Part shown: positions 52,757 to 64,000 of the stretch, piece by piece
How the letters are laid out: the number at the start of each line of letters is the position of its first letter
How positions within the stretch are numbered: the first letter of the stretch is position 1
Source: VXRJ01 sp964636705
GTDB lineage: Bacteria > Acidobacteriota > Vicinamibacteria > Vicinamibacterales > UBA8438
DNA: 64,000 nt
Assembly: GCA_964636705.1 (NCBI GenBank)
Contig: CAZWUJ010000004.1
Coordinates: 1-64,000, forward strand
Direction: 5' to 3'
The notes under the pieces: model-generated
Database searches by the model: none
What the model was told of the DNA's origin: nothing
What the model saw: only the letters and a program-made list of their open reading frames with translations
Made by a program: the position numbers and the translations under genes

Positions 52757-53224
52757 ATGATGGCAAGAAACACATTGGCTGGATGGAGGCGAGTGGCGGT
52801 CGCGGTTCTGGCGCTTACCTTGCTGGTGGCCGCGCCCGCGACGGCGGCAGTGGCGGACGGACTGGCGGTTCCGTACCTGCATGTTCAGATGGCCCTGGCC
52901 AACGATTCGATGGACGGCGTGCAGGAGGCCGCCGGGACGATGGCGGCCGAGGCGGAGAGCATGGGCGCTCCCGCACGGCTGATTGCCGCCACGGCGCGGG
53001 CGCTGGCCGCCGCCAGTGACATCACGACCGCCCGGGCCGCCTTCGGCCCTCTGAGCGATGCCCTGATTGCCTACGGCGAAGAGGTGGGCTTCGGCGAGCT
53101 GCGGATTGCGTACTGTCCCATGGTGGACAAGTCGTGGGTACAGGCGGGGTCCGAACTTCGCAACCCCTTCTACGGGTCCGAGATGCTCACTTGCGGCTCC
53201 TTCGTGGAGGTGAGCCGCCGGTGA
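52757..53224 (+). CDS. DUF3347-type exported protein
   Basis: The ~155-residue protein has an export signal (VAVAVLALTLLVAAPATAAVA). A helical domain follows, and the DUF3347-style ending IAYCPMVDKSWVQAGSELRNPFYGSEMLTCGSF, which resembles metal-efflux (CusB-adjacent) heavy-metal-binding proteins with paired Cys. The start choice is uncertain among closely spaced ATGs at 52751, 52757 and 52760; 52757 suits the GGGAGA site. It is 10 bp before the metH start. Confidence 0.7.
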   Translation: MMARNTLAGWRRVAVAVLALTLLVAAPATAAVADGLAVPYLHVQMALANDSMDGVQEAAGTMAAEAESMGAPARLIAATARALAAASDITTARAAFGPLSDALIAYGEEVGFGELRIAYCPMVDKSWVQAGSELRNPFYGSEMLTCGSFVEVSRR

Positions 53225-53234
53225 CGGCGCCGGT

Positions 53235-56990
<3,756 letters not shown>

Positions 56991-56996
56991 CCCACG

Positions 56997-58988
56997 GTGC
57001 ACGACCTCGGCATCCTCCGTGACCTCGCGATCATCGCCGGTCTCGCCATTCCGGTCGTAGCCCTGGCGCAGCGCCTGCGCCTCCCGCCGCTGGTCGGCTT
57101 CTTGGTGGTAGGGGTGCTGATCGGCCCGTCGGGGTTCGCGCTGATCCCGGATGCGGAAGAGGTGGCGGCGCTGTCGGAGATCGGCGTCGTGCTGCTCCTG
57201 TTTGCGATCGGCCTGGAGCTGTCGCTCTCCGACGTCTTGCGGTGGGGGCGTTCGGTCGTCGTCGCGGGCGGTCTGCAGGTGGCCGGATCGGTGAGTGTCG
57301 TCGCCGGCGTCGGCCTGGCGATGGGGCTGCCCCCCGGGCGCGCACTCTTCTACGGGACGCTCGCCGCGATGTCGTCGACCGCGGTCGTTGCCAAGGCCTA
57401 CGCCGACCGGGGCGAGCTGGACACCGCGCACGGCCGCGAGGTGATCGCGATTCTCCTGTTCCAGGATCTCTGCATCGTCCCGATCATGCTGCTGCTCCCG
57501 CTCGCCGCGGGCGGCACGGCGGACGCCGGCGCGGCGGTGGTGGACCTTCTGGTCGGCCTCAGCGTGATGACCGCCCTGATCTTCGGAGGCCGGGCAGTGG
57601 TGCGCGCCACCCTCGACCGCATCGTCCTGCTGCGCAACCGCGAACTGTTCACGCTCTGCGTCGCGTTCGTGGCCCTCGGCACCGCACTGGCGGCGGCGGG
57701 AGCGGGCTTCTCGCTGGCGATCGGCGCATTCATCGCGGGTCTCGTCATTTCGGAGTCGGAGTACGGCCTGCAGGCGCTCTCGGACGTCCTCCCGTTCCGA
57801 GCGCTCTTCAGCAGCGTCTTCTTCACGTCCATCGGCATGCTGCTCGACCTGGGTGTCGTGATGCAGGCGCCGTTTGCGATCATTGGCGGGACGCTCCTGC
57901 TGATGTTGGCAAAGGGCGTCATCGGGACGGTTGCCGTGGTCCTGCGTGGCCGGCGGCTCGAGACCGGCCTGCGGAGCGGCATCAGTCTCGCGCAGGTGGG
58001 CGAGTTTTCGTTTGTTCTCGCCGCGGTGGGTCTCGATCTGGCACTCTTCGCAGACAACGACTACCAGGTCTTCCTGACCGCGGCGGCGCTCTCGCTGATG
58101 GCGACGCCCTTCCTCATCGGGTCGGCGCACCGCGCGTCGGAGGCGATCGGCCAGGCCGTGCGCGGCGCGGTCCGGCGCCCGCCCGACGACGATTCCCAAG
58201 AGCCCGGAGGGCGGGAATTGAGTGCCCTGCGCGATCATGCGGTGGTGGTCGGCTACGGTATCGCCGGCCGTTATCTGGCCCGAATGCTGCAGGCGGCCGG
58301 CATCCAGTGTGTGGTGATCGATCAGAACGGCGCCCTCGTCCGGCAGGCTCGCGACGACGGACTCTTGGCCGTCTACGGCGACGGCGCGCACCCGATGATG
58401 CTCGAAGAGGTGGGTTGCGCGCGCGCGCGGCTCGTCGTCTACACCATCTCGTCACCGGTGGAGGAACGCCGTGGCGTGGTGGCGGCGCGCGGTGTGGCGC
58501 CGGGCGCGGCGATCATCGTGCGGACCCGCTACGTCCGCGCGATTGACGACCTGATGCGGCTCGGCGCGAACGAAGTGGTGGTCGAGGAGTTCGAGGCTTC
58601 GCTCGAGTTGTTCGCCCGCGCCCTCCGCAGCTACGAGATCCCCGCGCGACGGATCGCCCACGAACTGAATGCGGTGCGGGACGAACACTACGGGCTGTTG
58701 CGCGGCACCGCGACGCCGGATCTGACGCTCGACGCGCTGCAGCACCTCGGCATCCACGACGCCCTGGAGCTGGTGGAAGTGGACGCAGGATCGGCGGCGG
58801 ATGGAGAAAACGCCCGCACCCTCGACCTCCGCCGCCAGACCGGGGCGATCCAGGTGGCGGTCGTGCGCGATGGCGTACCGATCTACCGCCGCGACGACAA
58901 CTTCCGGTATCTTCCGGGAGATACCGCGGTTATGGTGGGCGATCCCGAAGCACTCGAGCGTGCCGCGGCGCTGTTCCGGGCGGGCTAG
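56997..58988 (+). CDS. CPA2/Kef-type cation:proton antiporter with TrkA domains
   Basis: The 663-residue protein has about 12 membrane helices with the Kef/CPA2 signature GFLVVGVLIGPSGFAL and LLLFAIGLELSLSDVL. Its helix-5-region is AAMSSTAVVAKAYADRGE. A C-terminal RCK_N domain (HAVVVGYGIAGRYLARMLQAAG, VVIDQNGALVRQARDDGLLAVYGDG) and a TrkA_C domain with the terminal YRRDDNFRYLPGDTAVMVG follow. It would exchange K+ or Na+ for H+ under nucleotide control. It starts at a GTG 6 bp after the metH stop. Its TAG stop begins a REP-like repeat. Confidence 0.9.
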   Translation: MHDLGILRDLAIIAGLAIPVVALAQRLRLPPLVGFLVVGVLIGPSGFALIPDAEEVAALSEIGVVLLLFAIGLELSLSDVLRWGRSVVVAGGLQVAGSVSVVAGVGLAMGLPPGRALFYGTLAAMSSTAVVAKAYADRGELDTAHGREVIAILLFQDLCIVPIMLLLPLAAGGTADAGAAVVDLLVGLSVMTALIFGGRAVVRATLDRIVLLRNRELFTLCVAFVALGTALAAAGAGFSLAIGAFIAGLVISESEYGLQALSDVLPFRALFSSVFFTSIGMLLDLGVVMQAPFAIIGGTLLLMLAKGVIGTVAVVLRGRRLETGLRSGISLAQVGEFSFVLAAVGLDLALFADNDYQVFLTAAALSLMATPFLIGSAHRASEAIGQAVRGAVRRPPDDDSQEPGGRELSALRDHAVVVGYGIAGRYLARMLQAAGIQCVVIDQNGALVRQARDDGLLAVYGDGAHPMMLEEVGCARARLVVYTISSPVEERRGVVAARGVAPGAAIIVRTRYVRAIDDLMRLGANEVVVEEFEASLELFARALRSYEIPARRIAHELNAVRDEHYGLLRGTATPDLTLDALQHLGIHDALELVEVDAGSAADGENARTLDLRRQTGAIQVAVVRDGVPIYRRDDNFRYLPGDTAVMVGDPEALERAAALFRAG

Positions 58989-59021
58989 CTGTCTGCGCTG
59001 CGGAACGGCGCAGGCTGCCAG
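58986..59021 (+). repeat. REP-like palindrome on a stop codon, degenerate short copy
   Basis: TAGCTGTCTGCGCTGCGG followed by AACGGCGCAGGCTGCCAG. The TAG is the antiporter stop codon. It carries CTGC/GCAG arms as in the other three copies, with a slightly changed inner loop. Confidence 0.65.
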
Positions 59022-59056
59022 TTCGCCCGACGTGTATCATCCCCACCTTCACGGCA

Positions 59057-59650
59057 ATGGAGTACCAGATCCGCCAGTACGGCCTTCAGCAGGGCGCCCT
59101 TGAAATCGAGTACATCGAGGAGTACTTCGGCGAGTTTCCCCGCCGCAAGCGGTCCGGCGAGGTGATCGGCCGCCTCCGCGATCGCGACCACCAGATCCTC
59201 ATGGCGGAGGCACCTCTCCCGGACGATCCCTCCACCATCGTTCCGGTCGCCTTCAAGGTGTCACACGAGATCCGGCGCGAGGAGAGCGAACCGAAACTGG
59301 CGGACCTGGTGGCGCGGCTCCGGTCCTCCGTCGAGTTCCAAGGACGGAAGATCCTCTATAGCTGGATCGGCGGGACGCGGCGCGACTGGCGCGGCCGCGG
59401 TTTCTTCCGGGCACTGACCGAAGAGCAGGAGGCCTGGGCGCACGATAACGGCTTCGCCGAAATCATCGTCAAGACGAAAAACTGCTTCTACGGCATGCGC
59501 GGGACGCTCGACCACCTGCAGTTCAACGTCATCAAGTTCGAGCCGAACGAGGCGGACAACCGGGAATCGAAGGTGTATCTGAGCAAGCAGCTCGGTCTCG
59601 AGGTGCTCGACCGCCACCGCAGCCAGCGCTCCGTTGTCCGATCCGCGTGA
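59057..59650 (+). CDS. GNAT-family acetyltransferase-like protein
   Basis: The 197-residue protein has the GNAT acetyl-CoA motif in RRDWRGRGFFRALTEEQEAWAHDNGF (about residues 115-140). Earlier strands are VAFKVSHEIRREESEP and ILYSWIGG, and a C-terminal part carries NCFYGMRGTLDHLQFNVIKFEP. The N-terminus EYQIRQYGLQQGALEIEYI is not a known recognition motif. The acceptor is unknown. Its stop overlaps the start of the RNA methyltransferase gene (GTGA). Confidence 0.75.
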   Translation: MEYQIRQYGLQQGALEIEYIEEYFGEFPRRKRSGEVIGRLRDRDHQILMAEAPLPDDPSTIVPVAFKVSHEIRREESEPKLADLVARLRSSVEFQGRKILYSWIGGTRRDWRGRGFFRALTEEQEAWAHDNGFAEIIVKTKNCFYGMRGTLDHLQFNVIKFEPNEADNRESKVYLSKQLGLEVLDRHRSQRSVVRSA

Positions 59651-60525
59651 CCCCCGTCACCATCGAGGCGATCGACGATCCGCGCGTCGGCGACTTCCGG
59701 GTCGTCTCCGACCCGGCATTGATGCGCGAGCGTGGGTTGTTCGTCGCGGAAGGTTCCCTTGCCGTAGAGCGATTGCTTGCCTCGCGCTTCCGTGCGCGCG
59801 CGCTGCTCGTCACCGAGAGCGCGCTGGCGCGGCTGAAGCCGGCCATCGAGGTGTCCATCGTGCCGTCCGATTCTGGCGCGTCATCCGATGCGGGCGCGCC
59901 GCCAGCGGCCAGCGTGGGGCCGCCTGACGTCTATGTCACCGGGTCGGCGGAGCTTCGGCGCATCACCGGCTTCCAGTTTCATCGCGGATGTCTCGCGTTG
60001 GGGGAGCGCAGCGCCGACGGCTCGACGCCGGGCGGGCTGCGGCCGCCCCGTGTGGGCGCGCCGGTCGTTGCCCTCGACGCTGTTGCCGATCCGGACAACG
60101 TCGGCTCCGTTTTCCGTAGCGCTGCCGCGTTCGGGGCCACGGGGGTGCTTCTCTCGCCGCGGTGTGCGGACCCGCTCTACCGGAAGGCCATACGCACGTC
60201 GATGGCGACCACGCTCCTGCTGCCGTTCCGGGTCGCCGACGAGGGTGACTGGCCGGCCGCGCTGGCGCGGCTGTGTGACGACCACGCGCGCCTGATTGCT
60301 CTCACACCCGCTCCCGGCGCGGCCGATCTGGAGTCCGTTACGCGGTCGTCTTCAGGCGGTCCACTCGTCGTGGTAGCGGGCAACGAAGGCGACGGTGTCA
60401 GTCGGGCGGTCCTGGAACAGTGCGATGCGACGGTCCGCATCCCGCTCGATCCTGCGGTGGATTCCCTTAACGTTGCGACGGCCGTTGCCATTGCGCTCTA
60501 CCGTCTGAGCGTCGGCGGAACCTGA
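59647..60525 (+). CDS. TrmH/SpoU-family RNA 2'-O-methyltransferase
   Basis: The 292-residue protein has all SPOUT knot motifs: DPDNVGSVFRSAAAFGATG (motif 1), VVVAGNEGDGVS (motif 2) and VRIPLDPAVDSLNVATAVAIALY (motif 3). An N-terminal substrate domain (DPALMRERGLFVAEGSLAVERLL) resembles the RlmB/TsnR-like L30e fold. It methylates a ribose in rRNA or tRNA; the site is not predictable. The GTG start overlaps the GNAT stop. Downstream, 60526-60659 has no gene. Confidence 0.9.
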   Translation: MTPVTIEAIDDPRVGDFRVVSDPALMRERGLFVAEGSLAVERLLASRFRARALLVTESALARLKPAIEVSIVPSDSGASSDAGAPPAASVGPPDVYVTGSAELRRITGFQFHRGCLALGERSADGSTPGGLRPPRVGAPVVALDAVADPDNVGSVFRSAAAFGATGVLLSPRCADPLYRKAIRTSMATTLLLPFRVADEGDWPAALARLCDDHARLIALTPAPGAADLESVTRSSSGGPLVVVAGNEGDGVSRAVLEQCDATVRIPLDPAVDSLNVATAVAIALYRLSVGGT

Positions 60526-60659
60526 AGACTACGCTTGTGGTGTCCGAGACTTGTGTACAAATATCGGACTATGGCCGGCCTCAAACGTTTGGTCGCTGAT
60601 CGCGTCTCAAGCGCCCCAGCGGCTCAGGTCTGGACTCCTGCGGACTTTCTCGACCTTGG

Positions 60660-60729
60660 GCCGGCCTGGAGGCCGGCGCACCAGGCCGGCGCACCAGGCC
60701 GGCGCACCAGGCCGGCGCACCAGGCCGGC
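60660..60729 (+). repeat. 18-bp-palindrome repeat with four 13-bp tandem units
   Basis: The perfect palindrome GCCGGCCTGGAGGCCGGC is at 60660-60677, followed by exactly four identical 13-bp units GCACCAGGCCGGC (60678-60729). It lies between the convergent RNA methyltransferase and cyclophilin genes. The same layout in opposite orientation is at 63602-63671. Confidence 0.92.
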
Positions 60730-60739
60730 ACGACGGCGG

Positions 60740-61897
60740 CTAACGTCGGACGACCTCGGCGTCGACGATTTCCACCCGGTCCACCGGAGTCTCCCCGTCG
60801 ACCGGCACCGCCTCGATGGCCGACACGACATCGAGCCCTTCGGTGACGACCCCAAAGGCGGTATAGACGCCGTCGAGTTCGGGCGACGTGTCCGTGACGA
60901 TGAAGAAACTGGTCGACGCACTCGACGGATCGTCGAGTCTCGCCATGGACACGATGCCGCGGACGTGCGGCGTGTCGCTAAACTCCGGGTCGAGGCTCCG
61001 GATGAAGCGCTGCTGGCGGTCCGTCAGAGTCTCGTTGCGCGTCGGCAGATGGCCGCTCTGGATGACGAAGCCGGGGACGACACGGTGGAAGGCGATGCCG
61101 TCGTAGACACCGGCGTCGGCAAGGCGGAGGAAGTTCCGGACGTGGTTCGGCGCGCGGTCCGGGTAGAGGTCGATCCCGATCCGGCCGTGCGTGGTGTTCA
61201 GGACGACGCGGTATGCGGCCAGCTCCGTGTCGGTCTCCGTGGTGTACGGCGGCACTTCTGGCGGCGGCTTGTCACGAATCGTGGCGCTCCGGACCACGAC
61301 CCGCTCGGTGGCGCGCCCTTCTGCGTCGACCGGCGTCTCGGAGATACGCGTAACGACGTCCATGCCGTCGGCGACCTGCCCCCAGACCGTGTAATGCCCG
61401 TCAAGGCCCGGCTGATCCACGACGCAGATCAGGAATTGCGCCCCGCCGCTGTTCGGGTCGCCGGGGACGACGACAGCGGAAACCGTCCCGCGGAGATGCG
61501 GCGCGTCGCTCACCTCTCCGTCCACCAGGCCGAGGCCGCCGCGGCCGTAGTCGGCCACCCTCTCTGGATCGGCGGTGAGCGGATCGCCCCCCTGAACGAT
61601 GCCGTTCGCCACCATCCGGTGAAACGTCGTGCCGTCGTAGGCCCCTTGCTCGACGAGTTGCATGATCAGCCCGACATGGTTCGGTGCGACGTCGGGCCGC
61701 AGATCGATCGCGATCGTCCCGAGATCCGTGTCGAGGACGAGTTGCTTGCCGCTCATTTCCTCGACGGTGAGCGTTGCCACGAACGGCTCGGGCTCCGCCT
61801 GCTGCGCGCGGACGGACGTGCCGGCCGCCAGCGCGATGGCCGCCGCCACGGTGACGGCGAACGCCGCCAAGGGGGTGCAGTAGCCGACTCTGCGCAT
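60740..61897 (-). CDS. Exported peptidyl-prolyl isomerase with two cyclophilin domains
   Basis: The 385-residue protein has a signal peptide (LAAFAVTVAAAIALAAGTSVRAQ) and two cyclophilin domains. The first (about 50-210) has GTTFHRMVANGIVQGGDP, GGAQFLICVVDQPGLDGHYTVWGQV. The second (about 235-385) has GIAFHRVVPGFVIQSGH and SASTSFFIVTDTSPELDGVYTAFGVV. Both keep the FHR active-site Arg, so both may be active. It folds exported proteins. It starts at an ATG, 27 bp from the divergent glycosylase gene. Confidence 0.9.
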   Translation of the reverse strand: MRRVGYCTPLAAFAVTVAAAIALAAGTSVRAQQAEPEPFVATLTVEEMSGKQLVLDTDLGTIAIDLRPDVAPNHVGLIMQLVEQGAYDGTTFHRMVANGIVQGGDPLTADPERVADYGRGGLGLVDGEVSDAPHLRGTVSAVVVPGDPNSGGAQFLICVVDQPGLDGHYTVWGQVADGMDVVTRISETPVDAEGRATERVVVRSATIRDKPPPEVPPYTTETDTELAAYRVVLNTTHGRIGIDLYPDRAPNHVRNFLRLADAGVYDGIAFHRVVPGFVIQSGHLPTRNETLTDRQQRFIRSLDPEFSDTPHVRGIVSMARLDDPSSASTSFFIVTDTSPELDGVYTAFGVVTEGLDVVSAIEAVPVDGETPVDRVEIVDAEVVRR

Positions 61898-61924
61898 CGG
61901 CTACGAACGTTATCATGCCCCCCA

Positions 61925-62527
61925 GTGACCGCACCGGGAGACGACCTCACGCGCTGCCCCTGGGGCGCGTCCCACCCGCTCTACCTGCCCTACCACGACG
62001 AGGAATGGGGCGTGCCGCTTCATGACGATCAGAAGATCTTCGAGATGCTCGTGCTCGAGGGTGCGCAGGCGGGACTGAGCTGGCTCACGATCCTGAAGCG
62101 GCGGCCCGGCTATCGCCGCGCGTTCGACCAGTTCGATCCGCAGACGGTCGCGCGCTTCGACACCCGGAAGGTGGAGCGGTTGCTGAACGACACCGGCATC
62201 ATCCGGAATCGGCTGAAGATCGAATCCGCCGTCAGGAATGCGCGGGCGTTTCTTGCCGTACAGGAGGCCTTCGGCAGCTTCGACGCCTACATCTGGCGTT
62301 TCGTCGACGGTCGGCCCAGGCAAAACCAGTGGCGATCGTGGCAGGACGTGCCGGCTCGGACGGAAGAGTCCGACACCCTCAGCAAGGATCTGAAGTCGCG
62401 CGGCTTCTCGTTCGTCGGCTCCACTATCTGCTACGCGCACATGCAGGCGACAGGGATGGTGAACGATCACCAGGTGGACTGCTTCCGGCACCGCGAAGTG
62501 CGGGAGCTGGGGCGTGGAAGTGCGTGA
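61925..62527 (+). CDS. tag: DNA-3-methyladenine glycosylase I
   Basis: The 200-residue protein begins VTAPGDDLTRCPWGASHPLYLPYHDEEWGVPLHDD and has LFEMLVLEGAQAGLSWLTIL-like Tag core sequence (KIFEMLVLEGAQAGLSWLTI). The zinc-snap ligands lie in RCPWG (Cys near residue 12) and HQVDCFRH (late His/Cys/His). It excises 3-methyladenine from DNA without a helix-hairpin-helix lyase activity. The GTG at 61925 is in frame; an ATG ten bases earlier is not. Confidence 0.94.
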   Translation: MTAPGDDLTRCPWGASHPLYLPYHDEEWGVPLHDDQKIFEMLVLEGAQAGLSWLTILKRRPGYRRAFDQFDPQTVARFDTRKVERLLNDTGIIRNRLKIESAVRNARAFLAVQEAFGSFDAYIWRFVDGRPRQNQWRSWQDVPARTEESDTLSKDLKSRGFSFVGSTICYAHMQATGMVNDHQVDCFRHREVRELGRGSA

Positions 62528-62591
62528 CACCGGCGCCCGGAAGCTCGTTACAATGGCCGTCTCACCCGGCAGGCATCGAAGGAGCAACACG

Positions 62592-63584
62592 ATGAGACGC
62601 AAGTGGATGACGGCGGCGGCAGTAGTGGCGGCGGCGCTGGCGGTGACCATCGGCGCCTGCTCCGGGGCGGACGGTCAGGAGGATCGGAACTATCCGCGCA
62701 ATGCCGAGGAATTTGACGCGTTCTTTCAGGAACTCTCCAACGCGGGGCGCTGGGGAGCGGACGACGAGCTGGGCACCGCCAACCTGATCACGCCGGACAA
62801 GGTGCGTGAAGCGGCCGGACTGGTGCGGAGCGGCATTACCGTCTCGCTGGCGCACAGCCCGATTGAGGACGAGGCGGCGGACACCCCGGACGCCGCGTTC
62901 AACCACACGATTTCGCCGCGACTGACGAGCGACACCATCGAGTTCACCTACCACGGCTACAGCGTCAGCCATCTCGACGCGCTGTGCCACATGCCCTACA
63001 AGGGTATGCAGTACAACAACGTCCCGGTGGAGGTCAGCACCGTCGAGGACGGATGCGTGAAGAACGGGATCTCCAATCTGCAGCAGGGAATCGTCACCCG
63101 CGGCATCCTGCTGGACATTCCCCGCCTGAAGGGGGTGCCGTGGCTGGAGCCGGGCGAGGCGATCTACACCGAGGACATCCTGGCGTGGGAGGAAGAGGCA
63201 GGCGTGACCGTGGGACCGGGCGATGTCATCTTCATCCGGACCGGGCGCTGGGCGCGGCGCGCGGCGGAAGGGCCATGGCAACTCTCGGGGAACTCCCCCG
63301 GCATCCATGCGTCGGTCGTGCGCTGGATCCGCGAGCGGGATGTGGCCTTCGTCGGAAGTGACGTGGCGACCGACGTGCAGCCCTCCCTGGTCGAGGACGT
63401 CGCGTTGCCGGTCCACCTCCTGCTGATCTCGTCGATGGGAACGGACATCTTCGACAACCTCGACCTGGAGGCGGTGGCCGAAACCGCCGCAGCCGAGAAC
63501 CGCTGGGAGTTCATGCTGACGGCGGCGCCGCTCGCGATCATCGGCGGGACGGGGTCGCCGCTGAATCCGATCGCGATCTTCTAG
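62592..63584 (+). CDS. Cyclase-family (kynurenine formamidase-like) lipoprotein
   Basis: The 330-residue protein has a lipoprotein signal (AAAVVAAALAVTIGAC, Cys near residue 23). The cyclase/formamidase fold shows RWGADDELGTANLITPDKV, the metal-binding segment HGYSVSHLDALCHMPYKG (the HxxxxxHxD-type HLDALCH), GVPWLEPGEAIYTEDIL and DVIFIRTGRW. The fold hydrolyses formamides or cyclic amides with two metals; the substrate is unknown. AAGGAG precedes the ATG. It is 64 bp after tag. Confidence 0.85.
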   Translation: MRRKWMTAAAVVAAALAVTIGACSGADGQEDRNYPRNAEEFDAFFQELSNAGRWGADDELGTANLITPDKVREAAGLVRSGITVSLAHSPIEDEAADTPDAAFNHTISPRLTSDTIEFTYHGYSVSHLDALCHMPYKGMQYNNVPVEVSTVEDGCVKNGISNLQQGIVTRGILLDIPRLKGVPWLEPGEAIYTEDILAWEEEAGVTVGPGDVIFIRTGRWARRAAEGPWQLSGNSPGIHASVVRWIRERDVAFVGSDVATDVQPSLVEDVALPVHLLLISSMGTDIFDNLDLEAVAETAAAENRWEFMLTAAPLAIIGGTGSPLNPIAIF

Positions 63585-63601
63585 CCGACGCGTGGTGCAG
63601 C

Positions 63602-63671
63602 GCCAGCCTGGTGCCTCGGCCTGGTGCGCCGACTTGGTCCGCCGGCTTGGTGCGCCGGCCTCCAGGCCGGC
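63602..63671 (-). repeat. 18-bp-palindrome repeat with four 13-bp units, minus orientation
   Basis: The perfect palindrome is at 63654-63671. Four 13-bp units (63602-63653) extend to lower coordinates with 1-3 changes each from GCACCAGGCCGGC (read on the minus strand). It lies between the cyclase-family gene and dapD. The layout is the same as the copy at 60660-60729, but inverted. Confidence 0.88.
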
Positions 63672-63741
63672 ACAACAGTGACCAGCGCCGCGGGTCCCAC
63701 CCGATGCCGCGCGCCGGCCCGGATACAATCTGCGCCAACCG

Positions 63742-64000
63742 ATGGATCTCGAATCACGCATCTCCACGTTGTTCTCCCAAGGCGCCGACGCCGACCGCGC
63801 GAGCGCACGCTCCGCGTTCGCCGAGTTGCGGTCGGAACTCTCGGCCGGCCGCGTCCGCGCGGCGGAACCGGACGCCGGCGCGCCGACCGGCTGGCGCGTT
63901 AACGCCTGGGTGAAGCAAGGCATTCTGGTGGGTTTTCGGTGCGGTGACATCGTTCCGTTTCCGTCGCCCGACGGCGCATCCCCGTGGCTCGACAAGGACA
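63742..64000 (+). CDS. dapD: Tetrahydrodipicolinate N-succinyltransferase, N-terminal part
   Basis: The gene runs off the window end. The visible 86 residues (MDLESRISTLFSQGADADR, then LSAGRVRAAEPD, GWRVNAWVKQGILVGFRCGDIVPF) match the N-terminal helical domain of DapD, where WxVNxWVKxAILL-like sequence precedes the hexapeptide beta-helix. The enzyme acts in lysine/diaminopimelate synthesis. The ATG at 63742 follows a TACAAT box near 63724, which may be its -10. Confidence 0.75.
   Translation, partial: MDLESRISTLFSQGADADRASARSAFAELRSELSAGRVRAAEPDAGAPTGWRVNAWVKQGILVGFRCGDIVPFPSPDGASPWLDKD

Noticed and set aside
53100..53234. Cobalamin riboswitch upstream of metH
   Set aside because: The upstream region is coding (DUF3347-type gene, 10-bp gap) and no B12-box-like sequence was seen.
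60660..60729. CRISPR array
   Set aside because: The 13-bp units are back-to-back with no spacers and no cas genes are near; it is a simple tandem tail.
60551..61924. Gene fusion of the 60.66-kb repeat region to tag
   Set aside because: The continuous plus-strand frame is antisense to the cyclophilin gene; tag homology starts only at 61925.

Overview
The window is GC-rich, densely coded bacterial chromosome with one tRNA and no rRNA, phage or CRISPR array. The gene mix points to an Acidobacteriota genome, most likely a Vicinamibacteria-like lineage: secreted carboxypeptidase-regulatory/TPR proteins, CRTAC1-type FG-GAP protein, DUF2891, DUF4159, DUF1684, PQQ dehydrogenase, Tat-exported enzymes, a double-domain ThyX, fused FeoAB, and a fadN-fadA-fadE-type beta-oxidation operon. 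This placement is an inference from gene content, not from a marker-gene search.

Region by region. 0-9.4 kb holds a decayed succinate dehydrogenase membrane subunit, a periplasmic PQQ dehydrogenase, a membrane methyltransferase-like protein, a hexapeptide acyltransferase, a Tat-exported metallo-hydrolase, a class V aminotransferase, a DUF2891 protein, an ArsR/VOC pair and a lipoprotein. 9.5-11.0 kb is a gene graveyard: an internally deleted Rieske oxygenase, an IS66 transposase remnant and a frameshifted DUF4276 gene. 11-16.4 kb carries housekeeping genes (rhodanese, thioesterase, ThyX-like protein, peptide deformylase, ThiI). 16.5-18.6 kb is a Fic-methyltransferase pair behind an AT-rich perfect palindrome. 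18.7-30.4 kb is rich in exported proteins: a linalool dehydratase/isomerase-family protein, a CRTAC1 protein, a cupredoxin-like protein, two beta-propeller proteins (one with a CxxCH haem motif), a DUF4159 protein, an esterase and a second CxxCH protein.

30.5-40 kb is one long minus-strand run containing a complete fatty-acid beta-oxidation set (FadN-like 3-hydroxyacyl-CoA dehydrogenase/enoyl hydratase, thiolase, acyl-CoA dehydrogenase) with an alpha/beta hydrolase, a DUF1684 lipoprotein, a HAD phosphatase and a SirB1-like protein. 40-44.7 kb is a plus-strand run of an M23 peptidase, a type 1 copper lipoprotein and the haem A/haem O biosynthesis genes ctaA-ctaB with a DUF420 gene, consistent with cytochrome oxidase maturation. 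46.8 kb has tRNA-Glu(CTC) behind a good sigma70-type promoter. 48.3-51.2 kb is a fused FeoAB iron transporter with a small Cys-rich partner and a metalloregulator-type operator. 53-60.5 kb carries cobalamin-dependent methionine synthase, a CPA2/Kef antiporter, a GNAT and an RNA methyltransferase. The right end has a double cyclophilin, 3-methyladenine glycosylase I, a cyclase-family lipoprotein and the start of dapD.

The most unusual structure is a pair of small dispersed repeat families. One has a perfect 18-bp palindromic head followed by tandem 12- or 13-bp units. It occurs between genes at four places and twice in frame inside the thyX-like gene, where it encodes a Gly/Ala/Pro linker. The other is a REP-like palindrome of about 35 bp sitting on or just after stop codons at four places. 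Two copies carry a conserved extension to about 85 bp. One of these two supplies the stop codons of both convergent neighbours, and the other is flanked by a 10-bp direct repeat.
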